From NCBI RefSeq assembly GCF_041909755.1, contig NZ_JAYRCW010000028.1:1-27298 (forward strand): a stretch of 27,298 bases of DNA, read 5' to 3'. The notes under the pieces were generated by a model that was not told where the DNA came from, made no database searches, and saw only the letters and a list, made by a program, of their open reading frames with translations. This document shows positions 21,371-27,298 of this stretch, one piece after another. The stretch's first letter is position 1. Each line of letters begins with the position of its first letter. Made by a program: the position numbers and the translations under genes. Source of the DNA: Sandaracinobacteroides sp041909755. GTDB taxonomy: Bacteria > Pseudomonadota > Alphaproteobacteria > Sphingomonadales > Sphingomonadaceae.

Positions 21371-24300
21371 TCAGAACGCGATGGTCAGCCGCGCCGTTCC
21401 CGAGTGGGAGGTGAAGCCCTTGCCCAGCTCGGGCGCGTACTGGACGGAGAAGGCGACGTTCTTTGCACCCAGAAGGTCGGCGCCGATGCTGAAGCGGCCC
21501 AGCGTTTCCGGCCCCGCCGTTTTCAGGTCGAAGCTGTCGCCCTGCGGCTGGTCGGCGAACCTTGCAGTCGTCGTCCAGCTGCGCGGGCTGCCATATTCCA
21601 GCGCCGCGCTGGCGAACGGGCGAAGCGTGACAGTTGTCGAGATCGGCAGCTTCGTGCCCATCTCCAGCCCGGCCGTGCTGATGAAGGCGGTGTCGGACTG
21701 GCCTTCGACTGCCAGCCGGAACGGCGAAGCGCCCATTTCGGTGAAGGCCTTGTTGGAAACATGGATGGCATGGCCTTCAACGAAGGGACGCAGGAAGATG
21801 CTGTCGCCATCCAGCACATTGATCGCCGCCCGGACATGCACGCCCACCTGGGATTGTTCGGGCCTGGCATTCACCTGTTCCGTCAGCCCCAGGTTGATCG
21901 TCCGCTGAGACTTGTACCAGCCATAGGCGGCGTCGATCCCGGCGGAGAGTTCCCATCGGGCCGGCGTGAACAGCAGGCCGAGCCCACCCACCAGCGAGTC
22001 CCCGGCGATACGGGCGCTGCCCCTGCCGTCGCGGAACTTCGTGTTCTCATAGGCAATCGAGCCGGTGAGGGCGAGGTTGTCCGAAAGCGGCAGCTGCATC
22101 CCCTTCTGCAGGCCGAAAGCGTCGGCCGTGTAGCCCAACGTGTCGGTTCCCGCCGTTTGCGTGGTGGTGTTCAGCAGGGCCCGTCCCCAGAAGCAGCGGT
22201 CGGCCGTCCGGCTTTGCAGCTGCAGCTCCTGGCAGCCGCCATAGAGGTTGGCGGCAAAGGTTCGGCTGCTGTTGAAGCGGAAGGCACCGAACGCCCCCAG
22301 CCCCTGACCGGCCAGAGAGCCGAGACCCTCCGCGTAACCGGCATCATCGGCCACGCCGAGCAGCCGGGTGAAGGCCAGATCGGCCGACGCGCCGCCATCG
22401 AACAGGGCTTGCAGATTTGCCGCCACCGCCTTCTCGTTGGCGCCAAAGCCCGACGCCTTGGCCGCGAAGTTGGCGACCGGCATCACCGACAGCTCGTTGC
22501 CCGCAACCTGCGTCTTGAAGTCATACAGGTGGCTGCTGTCGGCCATCGCCAGCGACGGATCGAGCGTGAGAGTGTCGGTTGCCATGAGCAGCTTTGCCGA
22601 GCGGTTGCTGATGCTGCTGGGCTGGATGGTGAGGGTGTCGCCAATCCGCGCCTTGCCGTTCACGACCAGCTTGTCGGCGGTGCCTCCGGCGAAGTCCGCA
22701 TCGAAGATCAGCTGGCCATGGCCGGTGTAGTCTCCGGTGATGGTTGTCGTTCCGGTGGTCGAGCCCTTTATGTGGATGATCCCGAAGTTCGAAACGCCGC
22801 AGGCACCGACCGCGACTGAATCGCCTGAAACGAAGGAGGCAGGCTGGCCGTTGGCCATGGTGCCGTTGGTGAAGCAACCCTGCCCGCCATTGTTCTGCAG
22901 CAGGATGTCGCCGCCCATGGTGCCGTTGTTGAACACCTGGGTGTAGCCGCCGGTGCTCCAAACCGCGACCGAGTTGGTGCCCGCGGCATAGGTGAACAGC
23001 GTGCCGTTGTTGGTGACCTTGTTCGGCGTTGCCGCCGTTAGGCCGCCATGGTCGATATAGACACCTGCGGAGGTGCCGTCGCCATATTGCGGCTGGGTGG
23101 CGACCCCGGCCTGCAGGTTGCCGGTGGCACCGATCGTTACCGTGATGGGCGAGGTGGAAGTCGAATCGCCGAGGCTCTGCGCCAGGATGCCGTTGGAGGC
23201 GATGCCGGTGACAGTGAGCTTGCCGTTGACGGTGATGTCGATGGTGCCGCCGGTGCCGGTGCCGCCGGCGCTGCCGGCATAGGCGGGGCCGGTCGTGGTG
23301 TTGACGAGGCCGCCGCCGCCGCCGATCGACTGGGCCCAGATGCCGGGCGTGTTCGGTGCGCTGGTGGTGATGCTGCCCAGCGGATCGATCGTGACGCTCA
23401 CGTTGCCGCCGTTGCCGATGTGCGTGCCGTTCTCGGCAAAGGCCTGGCGCTGCTGTGTCCATCCGGTGTCGCCAACCAGACCGCCGCCGCCACCGATCGA
23501 TTGCGCGAACACGCCGACCGCGCCGACCCCCGATGTGGAGAGGGCATTGCCCACCGTCACCTGAACCGTGTTGCCGTTGCCCTTCATGGTGCCAGTGCCG
23601 AAAAAGGATGTGCCGGTGGGATTGCCGCCTTGCACGATGCCGCCTCCGCCGCCCACGGACTGGGCGAGGATGCCATAGGCGTTGCGGCCGGCGGTGGTGA
23701 TCTTGCCGATCCCGAAGGCGGTGTTTTCCGTCGGGGCGCCAACGGTGACGGTGCCGCCGTCGCTCGACGTGCTGGCGTTGGTGTCGCCGAAGCTGAGATG
23801 GAAGCCGAAGACATCGGCGCTGGACGGATCGGGATCGCCGGCCGGGCCGGTCTGGTCCTTGGACAGCACCGAGGTGATGCCGCCGCCGCCGCCGACGCTT
23901 TGCGCGATGATGCCGACAGCGTTCTTGCCCTGCGTGCCGAGATAGGAACTGACGTCGGTGTTGACCGTCACGTCCTTGCCGCTGCCGCTGCTGCCCCCGG
24001 TGCCGCCCAATGTGACGGTCAGGTTGCTGAGCGCTCCGGCCTTGGAGGCGGTGATGCCGCCCTTGCCGCCACCGCCGCCGATGCTCTGGGCAACCAGCGC
24101 GCTGGAGGTGGCGCCAGAGGTATAGACTTCGGCTTCGGCCGCGTTGGTGAGGAGGACGCTGTTGCCGTCTCCGGCCGCGCCGCCTTGCCCGCCCAGCACG
24201 ATGCTCGCGGTGTTCTTGGCACTGTCGGTGAAGGTGACCGCACCGCCCGCGCCGCCGCCGCCGCCGACCGACTGCACGAAGATTCCATCGGACTTGCCGC

Positions 24301-27298
24301 CGTTGGTGCGGATCGCGCCTTCGTTATAGGCGGTCGCCGTGCCGCCGTTGCCGCCCGTGCCGCCACTGTTGCCGATCTTCAGGTTCAGCGTCAGCGAGCC
24401 GGTGGTGCTGCCATCGCCGTCGTCGTCGCTGACGGTTGCGACCTTGGTGGAGTTCAGCACCTTCTGCAGGTCCGAGATGCCGTTCACACTGGCGAGCTTG
24501 CCGTCGCCGATCTGATAGACGTCGGTCGTGCCGGCGACCAGCGTCACCGTTTCCTTCAGGTTGAGGCCCTTCTGGAACCCCGTCTGCAACTGGTGGTTGA
24601 GATCGGAAGCATCGGTTGCGCCGCCATTGGTGGAGGCCGCCTTGCCGCCGCTTCCGCCGCCGCCGCCAACGCTCTGCACGAACATGCCGTCGGCATCGGC
24701 GCCCGTCGTCTGGATGCCCAGATGGTTGGACCCGCTGGCGGAGCCGCCCACGCCGCCGGTGCCGCCCGAACCGCCCAGCGTCACGTCGATGGAGAGCCCA
24801 CCGGCGCCGTTTGCCTTGCCGGCCGCGCCGCCGGCCGCGCCGCCGCCGCCGCCGATGGACTGCACCATCATCCCGCGCGCGCCGTCGCCCGCCGTGGCGA
24901 TGCCGCCCGCATTGTCGCCTGTGGCCGCGCCGCCGGTTCCACCGCCGCCACCGTTTCCTCCCAGGGTCACGACGAACTTGCCGGTAAGGTTGCTGGGCGT
25001 GGTGCTGGCAGAGGAATCCCCGCCGCTGCCCTGGCCGCCCCCGCCGCCGATGGATTGCACCAGCATGCCATAGGCGGATTCACCCAGTGTCAGCACCAGC
25101 GCCTTGTTGTTCAGCGTCGATTGCCCGCCCGTTCCGCCCACGCCGCCGGAGCCGCCCATGCCCAACGTGATACTCGTGGTGTTCGACGTGGTCGTGCCGT
25201 CGGAATAGGAGGCCGCCGAGGAATCGCCGCCGTTGCCGCCGCCGCCCGCGATATTGTGCGCCATCAGCCCGATGCCGCCGTCGCCTGCCGTCGCCACGAA
25301 GCCGTAGTTGGTGAGCAGAAGTGGGCTGGAGGAACCGTCGCCGCCGCTGCCGCCCGAGCCGCCGATGGAGGCCGTCATCGAGATGGCATTGGCGTCGCCG
25401 CCTGCCGTCGCCTTGGCCGTGCCGGATGCGGCGCCGCCTTCGCCGCCGCCGCCGCCGATCGTTTGCGCCTTCACGCCATAAGAGTCCGAGCCGTAGGTGG
25501 TGACCTGGAAATTGTTGGTGAGCGTCACCTGCCCGCCGCTGCCGCCATTGCCGCCGCTGCCTCCGATGGTCACGTTCACGGCAAGGTTGGTGCCATTGGT
25601 CTTGCCGATGCCGGCGCCACCATTGCCGCCGCCCCCGCCGACGCTCTGCGCCATCAATCCGCCCGACTTGGCTCCGAAGGTGGTGAGAAGCGCGCTGTTG
25701 GTGGCGTTGGCGACACCGCCCGTGCCGCCATTGTTGCCATCGCCGCCGATGGTGACGGTGACTTCCACGCCATTGCCGTTGGCGCTGCCGCCCACGCCGC
25801 CGCTGCCGCCGATGCTTTGCGACAGCGCGGCTCCGCCCTGATCGCCGCGGGTGATCACGGTGCCCGCCAGCGTCAGCGTGGAGGCTCCACCATTGCCGCC
25901 CGCCCCGGCATCGCCGCCGAGAGAATCCTCGTTGGACGAGGCATTGCCGCCAGCTCCGCCACCGCCGCCGACGCTCTGGGCGATGATGCCCATCGAGCCG
26001 GTTCCCGTCGTCGTGACCGTCCCGCCCGTGCTTGTCACCGTGGCCGTCCCGCCATTGCCGCCCTGGCCGCCCGTGGCGCCGCCGGTGGACCACACATCGC
26101 CCGTGTGGCCGGCGCCGCCGCCGATGCCGGCGACGCTCTGCGCCATCACGCCATGCGCAAAGGAGCCGGAGGTCGTGACATTGCCCGCGATGTTGGCAAC
26201 CGCAAGCCCGCCCGCCCCGCCGATGCCCGCGCCGCCAGCCTGCCCGGCAACCGCGCTTTCGGAACCGCTGGCACCGCCGACGCCGCCGTTGGACTGGACG
26301 AGGATACCGGGGATGACGGTGGTTTGGGTGGGAACATCCTGCCCCTGGGTTGTCACCGAGCCACTTGCCAGCAGGTTCACCGTGGCGCCGCCGGAGCCGC
26401 TGCCGCCTGCACCGCCGGTGCCGCCGCTGCCCCCGTTGGAATCCGTGGCAGACGTCGCCTTGCCGCCTGCGCCGCCATTGCCGCCATTGGCCGATGCCTG
26501 CACGCCAAATGCCATCGAAGTCGTCTGGCCCGACAGCGTGATCGTCGTGGAACCGCCTGCCCCACCGACACCGCCGCCACCGCCCTTGCTGGTGATGGCG
26601 CCCGCAGACGCGCCATTGCCACCTGCGCCGCCGTCGGCCGCCGCCGTGATGCCCGATGCAAGGCCGACAACGGCCCCGGCCGGCGTCAGCCCGATCGACC
26701 CGCCGGTGCCGCCTGCGCCCCCGGCGCCGCCTGTGGTTCCGCCCAGGCCGTCGGCAGAGCCGCCGTTGCCGCCACTTCCGCCGTTGGCAGCCAGCGTCAT
26801 GCCGATGTTGCCCTGGATGATCTGCGCGGCGGCGGCGGTGATGCCACCCCCGTTGCCACCGGCGCCGCCGTTGCCGCCCTTGCCGACGGCGCCGGCCCCC
26901 GCATAGGCCCCGCCATTGCCGTTGCCGCCCGAATTGATGATCGAAATGGCGGTTCCGCCCACGCCGATCATGCCGCTCGATTCAAAGTTGATCGAGGTGG
27001 CGCCATTGCCGCCATTGCCGCCCTTGGTGCCGCTGGCCGCGCCGCCAGAGGTGACGCTGTCGGTGGATCCGCCATCGCCGCCCCTGGCGGTGATGCTGAC
27101 ACCATCCCCGGAAGACGAGGAAACCGAGCCGTCGATGTGCACGGTCATGGCGCCGGCGCCGCCGCCGGTTCCTGCCGATTCCCCCACATTGTCGGCCGCC
27201 CGGCCGCTGCCATTCTGGTGCCCGCCGGCGCCGCCCAGCGACTGGATGATGATGGCCGCCGCGCTGCCCATCGAGGTGACGCTGCTGCCCGACGCCAG
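21371..27298 (-). CDS. Giant glycine-rich autotransporter (type Va), 5' end outside window
   Basis: The frame is open to the window edge, so at least 1976 codons are visible and the signal peptide is not. The passenger (about codons 1-1450) is a Gly/Ser/Thr/Asn-rich beta-helix-like region with about 19 copies of a core resembling AQS(I/V)GGGGGxGG, each followed by short strands such as VTLGGSGGxGG. A hinge follows, then the C-terminal beta-barrel (about 21371-22260). The barrel has family features such as AYGWYKSQRTINLG, SAALEYGSP and a final strand ending in TIAF with terminal Phe, the outer-membrane assembly signal. Rare Cys pairs occur in the hinge (25 residues apart) and at the barrel start (13 apart). 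Similar proteins occur in sphingomonads and rhizobia. Adhesion or biofilm roles are inferred only. Confidence 0.93.
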   Translation of the reverse strand: MASGSSVTSMGSAAAIIIQSLGGAGGHQNGSGRAADNVGESAGTGGGAGAMTVHIDGSVSSSSGDGVSITARGGDGGSTDSVTSGGAASGTKGGNGGNGATSINFESSGMIGVGGTAISIINSGGNGNGGAYAGAGAVGKGGNGGAGGNGGGITAAAAQIIQGNIGMTLAANGGSGGNGGSADGLGGTTGGAGGAGGTGGSIGLTPAGAVVGLASGITAAADGGAGGNGASAGAITSKGGGGGVGGAGGSTTITLSGQTTSMAFGVQASANGGNGGAGGKATSATDSNGGSGGTGGAGGSGSGGATVNLLASGSVTTQGQDVPTQTTVIPGILVQSNGGVGGASGSESAVAGQAGGAGIGGAGGLAVANIAGNVTTSGSFAHGVMAQSVAGIGGGAGHTGDVWSTGGATGGQGGNGGTATVTSTGGTVTTTGTGSMGIIAQSVGGGGGAGGNASSNEDSLGGDAGAGGNGGASTLTLAGTVITRGDQGGAALSQSIGGSGGVGGSANGNGVEVTVTIGGDGNNGGTGGVANATNSALLTTFGAKSGGLMAQSVGGGGGNGGAGIGKTNGTNLAVNVTIGGSGGNGGSGGQVTLTNNFQVTTYGSDSYGVKAQTIGGGGGEGGAASGTAKATAGGDANAISMTASIGGSGGSGGDGSSSPLLLTNYGFVATAGDGGIGLMAHNIAGGGGNGGDSSAASYSDGTTTSNTTSITLGMGGSGGVGGTGGQSTLNNKALVLTLGESAYGMLVQSIGGGGGQGSGGDSSASTTPSNLTGKFVVTLGGNGGGGGTGGAATGDNAGGIATAGDGARGMMVQSIGGGGGAAGGAAGKANGAGGLSIDVTLGGSGGTGGVGGSASGSNHLGIQTTGADADGMFVQSVGGGGGSGGKAASTNGGATDASDLNHQLQTGFQKGLNLKETVTLVAGTTDVYQIGDGKLASVNGISDLQKVLNSTKVATVSDDDGDGSTTGSLTLNLKIGNSGGTGGNGGTATAYNEGAIRTNGGKSDGIFVQSVGGGGGAGGAVTFTDSAKNTASIVLGGQGGAAGDGNSVLLTNAAEAEVYTSGATSSALVAQSIGGGGGKGGITASKAGALSNLTVTLGGTGGSSGSGKDVTVNTDVSSYLGTQGKNAVGIIAQSVGGGGGITSVLSKDQTGPAGDPDPSSADVFGFHLSFGDTNASTSSDGGTVTVGAPTENTAFGIGKITTAGRNAYGILAQSVGGGGGIVQGGNPTGTSFFGTGTMKGNGNTVQVTVGNALSTSGVGAVGVFAQSIGGGGGLVGDTGWTQQRQAFAENGTHIGNGGNVSVTIDPLGSITTSAPNTPGIWAQSIGGGGGLVNTTTGPAYAGSAGGTGTGGTIDITVNGKLTVTGIASNGILAQSLGDSTSTSPITVTIGATGNLQAGVATQPQYGDGTSAGVYIDHGGLTAATPNKVTNNGTLFTYAAGTNSVAVWSTGGYTQVFNNGTMGGDILLQNNGGQGCFTNGTMANGQPASFVSGDSVAVGACGVSNFGIIHIKGSTTGTTTITGDYTGHGQLIFDADFAGGTADKLVVNGKARIGDTLTIQPSSISNRSAKLLMATDTLTLDPSLAMADSSHLYDFKTQVAGNELSVMPVANFAAKASGFGANEKAVAANLQALFDGGASADLAFTRLLGVADDAGYAEGLGSLAGQGLGAFGAFRFNSSRTFAANLYGGCQELQLQSRTADRCFWGRALLNTTTQTAGTDTLGYTADAFGLQKGMQLPLSDNLALTGSIAYENTKFRDGRGSARIAGDSLVGGLGLLFTPARWELSAGIDAAYGWYKSQRTINLGLTEQVNARPEQSQVGVHVRAAINVLDGDSIFLRPFVEGHAIHVSNKAFTEMGASPFRLAVEGQSDTAFISTAGLEMGTKLPISTTVTLRPFASAALEYGSPRSWTTTARFADQPQGDSFDLKTAGPETLGRFSIGADLLGAKNVAFSVQYAPELGKGFTSHSGTARLTIAF
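22870..27298 (-). repeat. Coding tandem-repeat region of the autotransporter passenger
   Basis: This part encodes imperfect repeats around (I/L/V)xxQS(I/V)GGGGG, recurring roughly every 55-90 codons (for example near 26300, 25980, 25630, 25030, 24850, 24280, 23890, 23490 and 23330). Between cores come runs of GGxGGxGG and short polar strands. The DNA is therefore a dense field of GGC/GGT-type codons, which also produces long spurious frames on the opposite strand. Confidence 0.9.

Noticed and set aside
25851..26906. Long plus-strand open frame rich in Pro, Ala and Leu opposite the autotransporter
   Set aside because: It is the mirror of GGC/GGT-rich repeats (Gly codons give Pro/Ala codons on the other strand). 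It has no ribosome site or domain.

Overview
The window looks like chromosomal DNA from a high-GC alphaproteobacterium, most likely a sphingomonad. The case rests on a damage-inducible imuA-imuB-dnaE2 cassette headed by an alphaproteobacterial LexA box (GTTC-N7-GTTC), consistently high GC at third codon positions, the style of the heavy-metal RND cluster, and a very long glycine-rich autotransporter. The genus is inferred. No rRNA, tRNA, CRISPR array or intact mobile element was found.

Layout. (1) 177-3120, plus strand: a DUF1330 protein, a zinc-dependent alcohol dehydrogenase and an aldehyde dehydrogenase, together a plausible alcohol-to-acid oxidation module. A 28-bp tandem repeat starts at the aldehyde dehydrogenase stop codon. 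(2) 3250-8688, minus strand: imuA, imuB and dnaE2, the SOS mutagenesis cassette, with overlapping reading frames and a LexA operator next to the imuA start. (3) 8773-10929: a TetR-type repressor divergent from two translationally coupled multi-pass membrane proteins (DUF2306-like and DUF4386-like). Two near-identical 15-bp palindromes lie between them. A 24-codon leader ORF with the only good Shine-Dalgarno sequence overlaps the start of the first membrane gene. (4) 11127-18659: a sensor kinase and response regulator divergent from a tripartite heavy-metal efflux system (lipoprotein adaptor, CzcA-like RND pump, TolC-like channel). The three efflux genes are spaced by 1 nt and then a 4-nt overlap.

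(5) 18660-19303 is a gene-poor scar. It holds the left end of an IS3-like element, a frameshifted 3' end of a site-specific recombinase and the 3' end of an amidohydrolase gene. (6) 19304-21275, minus strand: a secreted lipase-like alpha/beta hydrolase, a small secreted protein of unknown function just upstream of it, and a VOC-family protein. (7) 21371 to the window edge, minus strand: a giant type V autotransporter whose 5' end lies outside the window. At least 1976 codons are visible, with about 19 copies of an AQSIGGGGGxGG-type repeat, a hinge region and a C-terminal outer-membrane barrel ending in Phe.

Most of the content belongs to known families. The items least explained by known biology are the TetR-controlled membrane-protein pair with its leader ORF, the minisatellite whose units each place a TGA in a hairpin loop, the RND pump lacking one acidic residue of the CzcA proton-relay motif, the small secreted protein beside the lipase, and the very regular autotransporter passenger.
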